Positions 23,551 through 32,340 are shown, numbered from the stretch's first letter. The stretch: 55,020 nucleotides of DNA from Patulibacter medicamentivorans (GCF_000240225.1 NZ_AGUD01000012.1:1-55020), one strand, 5' to 3'. Made by a program: numbers and translations. The notes: generated by a model not told the origin, from the letters alone.

Positions 23551-24144
23551 ATGGACGCTCGGTTCCACGACGACGTCGACTTCGCCCTCAGCTGGGTCGT
23601 CGACGAGCAGATGGAGCGGGCCTCCCATGCCCTCGTCGACGAGGGCCGGGTCTGGCTGATCGACCCGGTCGGCTGGGAGCCGGCGCTCGAGCGCGTCGTC
23701 GAGCTGGGGACGCCGGTGGCCGTCCTGCAGCTGCTCGACCGTCACGCTCGCGACAGCGACGCGATCGCCCGCCGGCTGGGCGTGCCGCTGCTGCGGCTGC
23801 CGGACGCGCTGCCGGGAACGCCGTTCGAGGTCGTGCCGCTGGTTCGGCGTCGCTGGTGGCGCGAGAGCGCCCTCTGGTGGCCGCAGCGGCGGGTGCTGGT
23901 CGTGCCCGAGTCGGTCGGCAGCGGCTCCTACTTCGCGCTCGGCGACGGGCCGCTCGGCGTCCACCCGATGATGCGGCTGACCCCGCCGACGGCGCTGCGC
24001 CCGTTCGATCCCGAGCACCTGCTGGTCGGTCACGGGGCGCCGCTGCACCACGACGCGTCGGCGGCGCTGGCGACGGCGATCGGGCGCTCGCGCAGCGACA
24101 TCCCGCGCGGGATCGCGCGGCTGCCGAAGCTGCTGCGGGGGTAG
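23551..24144 (+). CDS. degenerate metallo-beta-lactamase-fold protein
   Basis: 197 residues. The order of segments follows the MBL fold: VWLIDPVGWEPALERVVELGTP, then AVLQLLDRHARDSDAIARRLGVPLLRLP where HxHxDH should be, LVVPESVGSGSYFALGDGPLGVHPMMRL, and LLVGHGAPLHHDA near the end. The metal-binding HxHxDH is missing (DRHARDSD), so hydrolase activity is doubtful. ATG chosen from the -10 hexamer. Role unknown. Confidence 0.8.
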   Translation: MDARFHDDVDFALSWVVDEQMERASHALVDEGRVWLIDPVGWEPALERVVELGTPVAVLQLLDRHARDSDAIARRLGVPLLRLPDALPGTPFEVVPLVRRRWWRESALWWPQRRVLVVPESVGSGSYFALGDGPLGVHPMMRLTPPTALRPFDPEHLLVGHGAPLHHDASAALATAIGRSRSDIPRGIARLPKLLRG

Positions 24145-24191
24145 CGCTCGTCCGGGCGCGCAGCCGACGCCGCTCACCCGCCGCCCGCCCG

Positions 24192-25610
24192 CTACGCCAC
24201 CGGCAGCTTGCGCCCGGGGTTCATGATCCCCGCCGGGTCGAGGGCCGCCTTGACCGCCGCCTGAGCGGCCAGGACCGCGGGGTCGAGGCCGGCCGCGGCC
24301 TCGCGCTTGACCAGGCCGATCCCGTGCTCGCCGGTCAGCGCGCCGCCCAGCTCGTGGGCGATCGCGAGCATCTCGTGGGCGGCGTGCTCGGCCCGGGCCA
24401 GCGCCGCGGCGTCGGTGCGATCGACGAGGACGGTCGCGTGCAGGTTGCCGTCGCCGGCGTGGCCCCACGACGTGACCTCGACCCCGAGCCGCTCGCCGAG
24501 CCGGTCGATCGCGGTCAGCGCCTCGCCGAGCCGATGGGCGGGGACGACGAGGTCCTCGGAGAGCTTGCCGCCGCGGGCCGCGGTCACCGCCAGCGAGACG
24601 CCGTCGCGCCAGCGCCAGAGGGCGTCGACGGCGCGCCGCTCGGTCGGGGCGTGGACCCGCAGCGCGTCGGGGGCGATCGCCTCGGCCAGCAGGCGAGCCT
24701 CGATCCGGGCCACGTCCACCTGGCCGAGCGCCTCGACCAGGACGCCGAAGCGGGCCCCGTCCGGCAGCCCGCCCGGGAAGCCGGCGGCGCCGGCCGTCAG
24801 GGCGAGGCCGTCGAGGAACTCGATCGCGGTCGGGACGACGCCGCTCGCCATCGTCGCCGCGAGCGCGGCCAGCCCGGCCTCGCGATCGGCGTAGACCGCG
24901 ACCGCCGGCAGCGCCGCCTCGGGCGCGGGCTGCAGCCGCAGCGAGACCTCGGTCACGACCCCGAGCGTGCCCTCGGACCCGCACAGCAGCCCCAGCAGGT
25001 CGAGGGTCTCGACGTTCTTGCGGACGGTTCCGCCGAGTCGCACGCGCTGGCCGTCGCCGAGCACCGCCTCGACGCCGGTCAGCCACGAGCGGAGGGGGCC
25101 GTAGCGGAACGACCGCGGACCGCCGGCGTTGGTCGCGACGTTGCCGCCGATCAGGCACGACTCCGCCGAGCCCGGGTTGGGGGCCAGGAACAGCCCGGCC
25201 TCGAGGCAGCGGCGCTGCACGTCGGCGGTCGTCAGCCCGGCCGGGAAGGTCGCGGTCCAGTCCTCGGGGACGATCTCGCCCGGGCCGGTCAGGCCGTCGG
25301 TCGACAGCACGATCGCGGGCGGATCGTCGTCGTCGGCGCCGGCCACCGCGCCGCCGGAGAACCCGGTGCCGCCGCCGCGCGGGACGACCGGCAGGCCGCG
25401 CCGCGCGGCCCACGCGATCACCGCGGCGACCTCGTCCGCGGTGCCCGGGCGGACCGCCGCCAGGGCGCGTCCGGCGAGCCCGCGCGACTCGGTCGCGTCG
25501 TGCAGCAGCTCGGAGCCCGGTAGCGGCACCGCGACCCGGTCGGCGCCGACCAGGCGGGCGAGATCGCGGGTCAGCGCCTGTTGCTCGGCGGTCGACGGAG
25601 GGGCGGTCAT
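24192..25610 (-). CDS. FAD-dependent D-2-hydroxyacid dehydrogenase (GlcD/D2HGDH-like)
   Basis: 472 residues. FAD-binding PCMH domain: VVPRGGGTGFSGGAVAG near 95, NPGSAESCLIGGNVATNAGG near 160, LLCGSEGTLGVVTEVSL near 217; C-terminal FAD-oxidase domain with metal-ligand SWGHAGDGNLH near 383 and TGEHGIGLVK near 437. Oxidises D-2-hydroxy acids (glycolate, D-lactate or D-2-hydroxyglutarate) to 2-oxo acids. Divergent from the transhydrogenase gene, which makes D-2-hydroxyglutarate the attractive substrate (inference). ATG with AGGAG ribosome site; -10 TAGCAT at 25697-25702. Confidence 0.92.
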   Translation of the reverse strand: MTAPPSTAEQQALTRDLARLVGADRVAVPLPGSELLHDATESRGLAGRALAAVRPGTADEVAAVIAWAARRGLPVVPRGGGTGFSGGAVAGADDDDPPAIVLSTDGLTGPGEIVPEDWTATFPAGLTTADVQRRCLEAGLFLAPNPGSAESCLIGGNVATNAGGPRSFRYGPLRSWLTGVEAVLGDGQRVRLGGTVRKNVETLDLLGLLCGSEGTLGVVTEVSLRLQPAPEAALPAVAVYADREAGLAALAATMASGVVPTAIEFLDGLALTAGAAGFPGGLPDGARFGVLVEALGQVDVARIEARLLAEAIAPDALRVHAPTERRAVDALWRWRDGVSLAVTAARGGKLSEDLVVPAHRLGEALTAIDRLGERLGVEVTSWGHAGDGNLHATVLVDRTDAAALARAEHAAHEMLAIAHELGGALTGEHGIGLVKREAAAGLDPAVLAAQAAVKAALDPAGIMNPGRKLPVA

Positions 25611-25696
25611 CGGGGCGGCTCCTGCGGGTCGTGGTGGTCGCGACGGTCCCCGCGAACGGCCGCCGACGCGGCCCGTCCGGGCGAGGAGCGTGTCGC

Positions 25697-25702
25697 ATGC
25701 TA
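25697..25702 (-). promoter_or_regulatory. -10 hexamer candidate of the FAD dehydrogenase gene
   Basis: TAGCAT on the minus strand, 86 nt before the start codon; implies a leader of about 80 nt. Confidence 0.4.
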
Positions 25703-25725
25703 GCCCGTCCAGCCGCTTTGCGCAT

Positions 25726-25737
25726 GTGACATGTTAC
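25726..25737. promoter_or_regulatory. near-palindrome in the divergent promoter region
   Basis: GTGACATGTTAC (one mismatch from perfect dyad) lies between the divergent FAD-dehydrogenase and transhydrogenase genes. Candidate operator for the GntR protein encoded at 28031. Confidence 0.4.
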
Positions 25738-25855
25738 GTGCTATACCTCGCTCCGCGGAGAGCGGTGGCTGAGGCCAGCGGGCTCCCCGCGCAACGGTAC
25801 GGCCCGGCCAACGGCGGTCGGGCGGCCACGAGACAACGAGCCGGAGGTGGCGCGC

Positions 25856-27130
25856 GTGAGCGCCGAGCGCGAGACGATCTTCACCCTCGAAGCGACGCCG
25901 ATCAAGTTCGGCGCCGGCGCGGTCGGGGACGCGGGCTGGGAGCTGAAGCGACTCGGCGTCCGGCGGGCGATGCTGGTGACCGACCCGACGATCGCGCGGC
26001 TCGGCCTGGCCGAGCGCGTGCGGGAGGCGATCGCGGCCGAGGGCATCGAGGTCGTCGTCTACGACCGCAGCCGCGTCGAGCCGACGCTCGAGTCGCTCCA
26101 GGACGCGGTCGACGCCGCCCGCGAGGCCCGGGTCGACGGCTTCGTCTCGGTCGGCGGCGGGTCCTCGATCGACACGGCGAAGGTCGCCGCGCTCGTCACC
26201 ACCCATCCCGCGCCGATCCTCGACTACGTCAACCCGCCGATCGGCGGCGGCCGCAAGCCGCCGAGCCCGCTGCTGCCGCACCTGGCGATCCCGACCACGT
26301 CGGGCACCGGTTCCGAGGCGACGACGGTCGCCGTCCTCGACATCCCGGAGCTGCAGGTCAAGAGCGGGATCTCCCACCGCTACATGCGCCCCAGCCAGGG
26401 GATCGTCGACCCCGAGCTGACCCGCACGCTGCCCCCGCAGGTGACCTCGTCGACCGGGCTCGACGTCGTCTGCCACGCCGCCGAGAGCTACATCTCGCGG
26501 CCGTTCTCGGAGCGCGAGCGGCCGGCGAGCCCCGACGACCGCCCGCCGTACCAGGGCGCCAACCCGGTCGCCGACGTCTGGTCGGCGAAGGCGCTCGAGT
26601 ACGGCGGCCGCTACCTGCGGCGCGCCGTCGCCGACGCCGACGACACCGAGGCCCGCGGCTTCATGATGCTCGGGGCGACGATGGCGGGCGTCGGCTTCGG
26701 CTCCGCCGGCGTCCACATCCCGCACGCCTGCGCCTACCCGATCGCGGGGCTCAAGCACGTCTACCAGCCGCCGGAGTACCCCGACGACCACCCGTTCGTG
26801 CCCCACGGCCACTCGGTGATCGTCACCGCCCCGGCCGCCTTCCGCTTCACCTACGACGCCGCGCCCGAGCGTCACCACCACGTCGCCGAGCTGCTTGCCG
26901 GCGGCCCGATCGGCGACCGCGGGCCCGAGGTCCTGCCCGAGGTCCTGCGGCAGCTGATGCGCGACGTCGACGCCCCGAGCGGGATCGCCGAGCTGGGCTA
27001 CGGCGCGGACGACATCCCGACGCTGGTCGAGGGCGCGCTCAAGCAGCAGCGGCTGCTGGCCGTGGCGCCGAAGGTCCCCACGGCCGACGACCTGGCGTCG
27101 ATCCTGCGCGACTCGCTGCAGGCGATCTGA
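25856..27130 (+). CDS. hydroxyacid-oxoacid transhydrogenase-like Fe-dependent alcohol dehydrogenase
   Basis: 424 residues, length of bacterial HOT proteins. GGGSSIDTAKVAAL near 100, LDYVNPPIGGGRKPPSPLLPHLAIPTTSGTGSEATTVAV near 122-155, and metal ligands in GLDVVCHAAES (Asp, His near 202-206), GVHIPHACAYPIAG (near 289) and FVPHGHSVIV (near 316). HOT transfers hydride from 4-hydroxybutyrate to 2-oxoglutarate, giving succinate semialdehyde and D-2-hydroxyglutarate, with a tightly bound cofactor. GTG at 25856 follows a GGAGG site by 8 nt, better than GTG at 25847. Starts an operon with the lactonase, 29 nt apart. Confidence 0.9.
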   Translation: MSAERETIFTLEATPIKFGAGAVGDAGWELKRLGVRRAMLVTDPTIARLGLAERVREAIAAEGIEVVVYDRSRVEPTLESLQDAVDAAREARVDGFVSVGGGSSIDTAKVAALVTTHPAPILDYVNPPIGGGRKPPSPLLPHLAIPTTSGTGSEATTVAVLDIPELQVKSGISHRYMRPSQGIVDPELTRTLPPQVTSSTGLDVVCHAAESYISRPFSERERPASPDDRPPYQGANPVADVWSAKALEYGGRYLRRAVADADDTEARGFMMLGATMAGVGFGSAGVHIPHACAYPIAGLKHVYQPPEYPDDHPFVPHGHSVIVTAPAAFRFTYDAAPERHHHVAELLAGGPIGDRGPEVLPEVLRQLMRDVDAPSGIAELGYGADDIPTLVEGALKQQRLLAVAPKVPTADDLASILRDSLQAI

Positions 27131-27159
27131 CCACCCCCGAATCCCCCCGGGAGAGCGCG

Positions 27160-27960
27160 ATGACGGACGAGATCCGGCTGTACATGTTCGACGGCGGCAC
27201 GCTCAAGTGCCACGTCGAGAACATCAAGATGAACCAGGGCCTCGGCGAGCCCTACGAGATCCCCGTGCCCTGGTACGTGATCACCCACCCGAAGGGCAAC
27301 GTCCTGATCGACGGTGGCAACGCGGCCGAGGCGCGCGAGGACCCGAAGGGCTACTGGGGCCCGGTCTCCGACGTCTACTGGCCGGTCTTCGACGCCGACC
27401 AGGCGGTCGTCCCGGCGCTGGCGAAGGTCGGCATCGACCCGGGCAGCATCCGCTGGATCGTCCAGAGCCACCTGCACCTGGACCACACCGGCGCGCTTGC
27501 GGCGCTCGACCACTTCCCCAACGCGCGGGTGATGGCCACCCGCACCGAGTACGAGTACGCCCACGCGCCCGACTGGTTCGCGGCCGGCGCCTACATCGAC
27601 GCCGACTTCAAGAAGCCGGGCGTGCCGTGGACGCTGCTGGAGGAGTCCGACGACGGCTTCGACCTCTTCGGCGACGGCACCCTGCGCCTGTGGCGGACCC
27701 CCGGCCACGCGCCCGGTCACCAGTCGTTCGAGGTCACGCTGCCCAAGAGCGGCACCTTCCTGCTGACGATCGACGCGGCCTACACCCGCGACCACTGGGA
27801 GGAGCAGGCGCTGCCGGGCTTCGTCGCCTCGGCGGTCGACGCGGTCCGGTCGGTGCAGCGGCTGAAGAGGATCGCCGCGCGGACCGACGCGACCGTCGTG
27901 ACCGGTCACGACCCCGACGCGTGGTCGACCTTCGAGCACGCCCCGGCCTACTACGACTGA
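27160..27960 (+). CDS. N-acyl-homoserine/gamma-butyrolactone lactonase-family MBL hydrolase
   Basis: 266 residues. Complete metal site: SHLHLDHTG (HxHxDH near 104-109), TPGHAPGHQ near 182, TIDAAYTRDHW (Asp near 205) and VTGHDPDAW near 248. N-terminus RLYMFDGGTLKCHVENIKMN is typical of the AttM/AiiB group, which opens lactone rings of AHLs and gamma-butyrolactone. In this operon, opening gamma-butyrolactone to 4-hydroxybutyrate fits best (inference); quorum quenching is the alternative. Confidence 0.92.
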   Translation: MTDEIRLYMFDGGTLKCHVENIKMNQGLGEPYEIPVPWYVITHPKGNVLIDGGNAAEAREDPKGYWGPVSDVYWPVFDADQAVVPALAKVGIDPGSIRWIVQSHLHLDHTGALAALDHFPNARVMATRTEYEYAHAPDWFAAGAYIDADFKKPGVPWTLLEESDDGFDLFGDGTLRLWRTPGHAPGHQSFEVTLPKSGTFLLTIDAAYTRDHWEEQALPGFVASAVDAVRSVQRLKRIAARTDATVVTGHDPDAWSTFEHAPAYYD

Positions 27961-28030
27961 GCCGCGATCCGGCGATCCTCGGTCGGTCGGGAGCGTGCCC
28001 GCGCACCACTCGGGATGGGATGCTGCCCCC

Positions 28031-28792
28031 GTGTCCGGCGAGGTGCCCGCTCCACCGACGTTTCCCGCGCTGTCCGACCCATCGGGCGGGGCCGGGACGC
28101 TGACCACGCGGATCGCCGAGCTGATCCGCGACGCGATCGCCGACGGCCGGCTGGTGCCCGGGATGCGACTCTCGGTGCCGCAGCTGGCCGCCCAGCTCGG
28201 CGCCTCGCGGACTCCGGTCCGCGAGGCGCTGCTGCTGCTCGCCGACCAGGGGCTGGTCGGGTTCGAGCGCAACCGCGGGGTCCGGATCCTCGAGACGCCG
28301 CTGCACGACCTCGAGGAGATCTTCACGCTGCGGCTGCTGCTCGAGGTCCCCGCGACCCGGCGGGCGGCGGCGCTCGCGACGCCCGCCGAGGTCGAGCAGC
28401 TGGCCGGCGACCTGGCCGCGATGGGGGTCGAGGCCGGCCGCGACGACGGGACCGCGTTCATGACCGCCGATCGTCGCTTCCACGACCGGCTGCTGCGGAT
28501 CGCCGGCAACCGCCGGCTGGCCGACCAGGTGGCCAACCTGCGCGACCTGGTGCGGTTCCTCGGCACGTCGACGGTCGGCCGCAGCCGGACGCTCCACACG
28601 ATCCTCGAGGAGCACGTCGCGATCCTCGACCGGATCCGCGCCGGCGACCCGCCCGGGGCGGCGGCGGCGATGCGCGCGCACCTGCTCTCGACGGCGGGCC
28701 TGCTGCTGGCCCAGGAGGGCGGCGGCCGACCGGCGGAGCTGGCGTGGGCGGCGATCGAGGAGCCGACGGGCGGCGGCGAGGACGACGGATGA
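28031..28792 (+). CDS. GntR-family regulator, FCD type
   Basis: 253 residues from GTG at 28031; a GTG at 27995 is also in frame, but GATGCT lies exactly 6 nt before 28031. N-terminal wHTH: LTTRIAELIRDAIADGRLVPGMRLSVPQLAAQLGASRTPVREALLLLADQGLV; C-terminal FCD domain with LRLLLEVPATRRAAA, DRRFHDRLLRIAGN (Asp/His metal site) and a final EEHVAILDRIRAGDPPGAAAAMRAHL. FCD domains sense carboxylic acids. Probably controls the surrounding lactone/hydroxybutyrate genes. Confidence 0.92.
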   Translation: MSGEVPAPPTFPALSDPSGGAGTLTTRIAELIRDAIADGRLVPGMRLSVPQLAAQLGASRTPVREALLLLADQGLVGFERNRGVRILETPLHDLEEIFTLRLLLEVPATRRAAALATPAEVEQLAGDLAAMGVEAGRDDGTAFMTADRRFHDRLLRIAGNRRLADQVANLRDLVRFLGTSTVGRSRTLHTILEEHVAILDRIRAGDPPGAAAAMRAHLLSTAGLLLAQEGGGRPAELAWAAIEEPTGGGEDDG

Positions 28793-28924
28793 CGACCCGT
28801 CCGTCGACCGCCCGACGGCTGCGACACGTCGTCCCGACAGGGCGGGGAGCCCGATCCGTCAGGCTGGACCGAGGGGCGCTGCGCCGGCCGTCCCGGGACC
28901 ATCACACGGCGACAGGAGACCACC

Positions 28925-30388
28925 ATGGCTGACACCACCTCCACCGAGCTGCCGCTGCGCGTGCCGCCGAAGTCCTTGATCGACGGCGAGTGGACCTCGC
29001 TCGACGGCGAGACGTTCGCCGTCACCGACAAGGCCGACGACTCCGAGCTGGTGCACGTCCCGGACGCCAAGCCCGAGGACACCGACGCGATCATGGAGGG
29101 CGCCTGGGAGGGCTTCCTGGAGTGGCGCGCGACGCCGCCGCGCGAGCGCGCGAACGCGCTGCGGCGGGCCCACGACCTGGTCGCCGAGCGAGCCGAGGAG
29201 ATCGCGACGCTGATGTCGCTGGAGATGGGCAAGGCGCTGCCCGACTCCCGCGGCGAGGTCGCGTACGCCAACGGGTTCCTGCTGGAGTACGCCGAGCGGG
29301 CGACGCGGATCGAGGGCCGCCACGCGTTCCACGAGACGACCGGCGGGCGGATCCTGACCGAGCGCGATCCGGTTGGTCCGTGCGTGTTCGTGACGCCGTG
29401 GAACTTCCCGCTGGCGATGGGCACGCGCAAGATCGCGCCGGCGCTGGCGGCTGGCTGCTCGGTGGTCGTCAAGCCGCCGCACCAGACGCCGCTGACGATG
29501 CTGGCGCTGGCGGGCATCCTGCTCGAGGCGGGCGTGCATCCGAAGGCCGTGTCGGTCGTCACGACGACCGACTCGAAGGGCGTGACGTCGAAGCTGATCG
29601 ACCACCCGCGAACGGCGAAGCTGTCGTTCACCGGGTCGACGCCGGTCGGCCGGTCGCTGGCCGAGCAGGGCGGCCGCAACCTGCTGCGGATGTCGATGGA
29701 GCTCGGCGGCAACGCGCCGTTCGTGGTCTTCGACGACGCCGACGTCGACGAGGCGCTCGCGGGCGCGAAGATCGCGAAGTTCCGCAACGGCGGCCAGGCG
29801 TGCACGTCGGCCAACCGCTTCGTCGTCCACGAGTCGGTCGCCGAGGAGTTCACCAAGGGCCTGGTCGAGATCGCCAACGGGTTCGTGCTCGGGCCGGGGA
29901 CCGCGCCGGACACCACGCTCGGCCCGCTGGTCGACGACAACGCGGTCGACAAGGTCCGCGAGCTGGTCGACGACGCGGTCGCCAAGGGCGCGACCGTCGC
30001 GGCCGGCGGCAGCGACAAGGCGAACGGCCGCTACTACCCGGCCACGGTCCTGACGGACGTCCCGAAGGACGCGCGGATCCTGAAGGAGGAGGTCTTCGGC
30101 CCGGTCGCCCCGATCTCGATCTTCAGGACCGAAGAGGAGGGGATCGCGATGGCCAACGACACCGAGTACGGCCTGGTCGCCTACGCCTTCACCCGCGACG
30201 CAGGTCGGCTGCTGCGGGTCTCGCGCACGCTCGAGGCGGGGATGATCGGGATCAACACCGGCCTGGTCTCGAACCCCGCCGCGCCGTTCGGCGGGATCAA
30301 GGCGTCCGGGTTCGGACGCGAGGGTGGTCCCGAGGGCCTGGACGAGTACCTGTCGGTCCGCTACGTCGCGATCCCCGACCCCCGCTGA
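28925..30388 (+). CDS. succinate-semialdehyde dehydrogenase-like ALDH
   Basis: 487 residues. Cofactor segment TPWNFPLAMGTRKIAPALAAG near 158, FTGSTPVGRSL near 237, MELGGNAPFVV with general-base Glu near 259, GQACTSANRF with catalytic Cys near 293, EEVFGPVAPI near 389, and the C-terminal PFGGIKASGFGREGGPEGLDEYL block that is typical of GabD/SSADH. Clear AGGAG ribosome site 7 nt before ATG. Its place after the transhydrogenase, lactonase and GntR genes supports succinate semialdehyde as substrate; a CAGGCT -10-like hexamer near 28860 suggests an extra promoter. Confidence 0.94.
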   Translation: MADTTSTELPLRVPPKSLIDGEWTSLDGETFAVTDKADDSELVHVPDAKPEDTDAIMEGAWEGFLEWRATPPRERANALRRAHDLVAERAEEIATLMSLEMGKALPDSRGEVAYANGFLLEYAERATRIEGRHAFHETTGGRILTERDPVGPCVFVTPWNFPLAMGTRKIAPALAAGCSVVVKPPHQTPLTMLALAGILLEAGVHPKAVSVVTTTDSKGVTSKLIDHPRTAKLSFTGSTPVGRSLAEQGGRNLLRMSMELGGNAPFVVFDDADVDEALAGAKIAKFRNGGQACTSANRFVVHESVAEEFTKGLVEIANGFVLGPGTAPDTTLGPLVDDNAVDKVRELVDDAVAKGATVAAGGSDKANGRYYPATVLTDVPKDARILKEEVFGPVAPISIFRTEEEGIAMANDTEYGLVAYAFTRDAGRLLRVSRTLEAGMIGINTGLVSNPAAPFGGIKASGFGREGGPEGLDEYLSVRYVAIPDPR

Positions 30389-30460
30389 GGCCCGTCGCGA
30401 CGGGGTCGGCGGCGCGCTGCCCGCCGGCCTCGCTCGCGGGTCGCCCGGGGCCGCGCCGAC

Positions 30461-30495
30461 GAACGGGTGACGGATCGCCGCCGAACGGGTGACGG
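30461..30495. repeat. two direct copies of GAACGGGTGACGG
   Basis: Copies at 30461-30473 and 30483-30495, 22-nt period, in the 204-nt gap before the GMC gene. Confidence 0.6.
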
Positions 30496-30592
30496 GCGGC
30501 GCCGGGCGCCGTGGCCGCACCCCAGGGCGCCCCGAGGCGGTTGTGGCGAAATCACTGCCACCGCGGCGACCTGATCGGGGAGGCTGGCGCCC

Positions 30593-32191
30593 ATGCCCTC
30601 CGCGGACTACGTCATCGTCGGTGCCGGCTCGGCCGGCTGCGTGCTGGCCAACCGCCTCTCGGAGGACCCGTCGACGCGGGTCCTGCTGCTGGAGGCCGGG
30701 GGCAAGGACAGCAGCCCGAACGTCAAGATCCCGGCCGCGTTCGCCAACCAGTTCCACACCAAGCTCGACTGGGACTACTCGACCGAGCCCGAGCCGGGCT
30801 GCGCGAACCGCCGGCTGTACATCCCGCGCGGCAAGATGCTCGGCGGCTCCAGCTCGATGAACGCGATGCTGTACGTCCGCGGCCGTCCGCTGGACTACGA
30901 CCTGTGGGAGGCGCAGGGCGCCGCCGGCTGGGGCTGGGACGACGTCCGGCCCTACTTCCTGAAGTCCGAGGACAACAGCCGCGGGGCGAGCGAGCACCAC
31001 GGGGTCGGCGGCCCGCTGAAGGTCACCGATCCCAAGGATCCGCGACCGCTGAACCAGAAGATCCTCGACTCGTTCGACCGCTCGGGCGTGCCGCGGACCG
31101 CCGACTACAACGGGCCCGAGCAGGACGGGGCCACGATGTTCCAGGTCACGCAGCGGAACGGCCGCCGCTGGAGCGCCGCCGACGCCTTCCTGCGCCCGGC
31201 GATGAAGCGCCCGAACCTCGAGGTCGTCACCAACGCCCACGTCCAGCGGATCGAGCTCGACGGGACCAAGGCCGTCGGCGTCCGCTACCGCGACAAGAAG
31301 GGCGCCGAGCACGTCGCCCACGCCACGCGCGAGGTGATCCTCGCGGCCGGCGCGATCGGCTCGCCGCAGATCCTGATGCTCTCGGGCATCGGCCCCGGGC
31401 AGCACCTGCAGGACGTCGGGATCCCGGTCGCCCACGACCTGCCCGGCGTCGGGCGCAACCTCCAGGACCACCCGATGCTGACGGTGCTCTGGGAGGTGAC
31501 CGATCAAGAGACGCTCTACGGCGCGGACAAGCCGGCGAAGCTGCTGCAGTGGGTCACGCGCCGCAGCGGGCCGCTGACGTCGACCGCGGCCGAGTCGGTG
31601 GCCTTCTGGCGCAGCCGGCCCGGCCTGCCCGCCGCCGACATCCAGTTCCACAACGGCGCGCTCTTCTACGAGCAGCACGGCGCGGTCACCTTCGACGGCC
31701 ACGCGGCGACGATCGTGCCGGTGCTCGTCTCGCCCCGCAGCCGCGGCCAGGTGACGCTGCGCTCGCCCGACGCGGCGGCGGCTCCCGCGATCCTGACCAA
31801 CTCCCTGACCGAGCGCGAGGACATCGACGCGATGGTGGCCGCGCTCAAGTTCGCCCGCAAGGTCGCGTCGGCCGAGCCGTTCGCGTCGACGATCGTCCGC
31901 GAACTGCACCCCGGCCCGGAGACCCAGAGCGACGAGGAGCTGGAGGCGGCGGTCCGCGAGCGGATCGAGCTGATCTACCACCCGGTCGGGACCTGCCGGA
32001 TCGGGACCGACGCCGACGCGGTCGTCGATCCAGAGCTGCGGGTCCGCGGGATCGAGGGCCTGCGGGTCGCCGACGCGTCCGTCTTCCCGGTGATCCCGGG
32101 CGGCAACACCAACGCCCCGACCTACATGGTCGCCGAGCGCGCGGCCGACCTGGTGCGGGGACGGGTGGCGGCGCCGACCGCCGCCGCGTAG
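30593..32191 (+). CDS. GMC oxidoreductase (choline/alcohol dehydrogenase type)
   Basis: 532 residues. FAD-binding YVIVGAGSAGCVLANRLSED at residues 5-24, GMC signature 1 RGKMLGGSSSMNAMLYVRG near 82, signature 2 GAIGSPQILMLSGIGP near 254, active-site His in YHPVGTCRIG near 462 and Asn in PGGNTNAPTYMVAE near 503. Oxidises primary alcohols in related AlkJ/BetA-like enzymes. GAGGCT lies 7 nt before ATG (leaderless-type start). It could feed alcohol-derived aldehydes into the adjacent ALDH (inference). Confidence 0.94.
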   Translation: MPSADYVIVGAGSAGCVLANRLSEDPSTRVLLLEAGGKDSSPNVKIPAAFANQFHTKLDWDYSTEPEPGCANRRLYIPRGKMLGGSSSMNAMLYVRGRPLDYDLWEAQGAAGWGWDDVRPYFLKSEDNSRGASEHHGVGGPLKVTDPKDPRPLNQKILDSFDRSGVPRTADYNGPEQDGATMFQVTQRNGRRWSAADAFLRPAMKRPNLEVVTNAHVQRIELDGTKAVGVRYRDKKGAEHVAHATREVILAAGAIGSPQILMLSGIGPGQHLQDVGIPVAHDLPGVGRNLQDHPMLTVLWEVTDQETLYGADKPAKLLQWVTRRSGPLTSTAAESVAFWRSRPGLPAADIQFHNGALFYEQHGAVTFDGHAATIVPVLVSPRSRGQVTLRSPDAAAAPAILTNSLTEREDIDAMVAALKFARKVASAEPFASTIVRELHPGPETQSDEELEAAVRERIELIYHPVGTCRIGTDADAVVDPELRVRGIEGLRVADASVFPVIPGGNTNAPTYMVAERAADLVRGRVAAPTAAA

Positions 32192-32233
32192 CGCGGGCCC
32201 GGCGGCGGGCGGGGCGGGGCTGCGGGCGGGGCG

Positions 32234-32340
32234 GGTGGCGTCAATTGCCCGCGCCCCGCCGGAGGTGGCGTCAATTGCCCGCGCCTTGCGCCGCCAACTG
32301 ACGCCACCGCTCGTGAGGCGCCGGGAGTTGACGCCACCTG
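32234..32340. repeat. repeat B cluster 2: two direct and two inverted copies
   Basis: GGTGGCGTCAATTGCCCGCG at 32234-32253 and 32264-32283 are identical; inverted CAACTGACGCCACC (about 32295) and GAGTTGACGCCACC (32325) follow. Lies between genes converging at 32191 and 32400, the same setting as 16842-16943. Confidence 0.8.

Noticed and set aside
22483..25725. 1080-codon minus-strand open frame
   Set aside because: Runs across several well-supported genes (permease-like membrane gene, arsC, FAD dehydrogenase) in another frame; Arg/Gly/Pro-rich composition typical of antisense or off-frame reading of GC-rich DNA.
27160..27960. Quorum-quenching AHL lactonase as the main role
   Set aside because: Possible by family, but no luxI/luxR genes are present and the operon partners fit gamma-butyrolactone catabolism better; kept as an alternative only.
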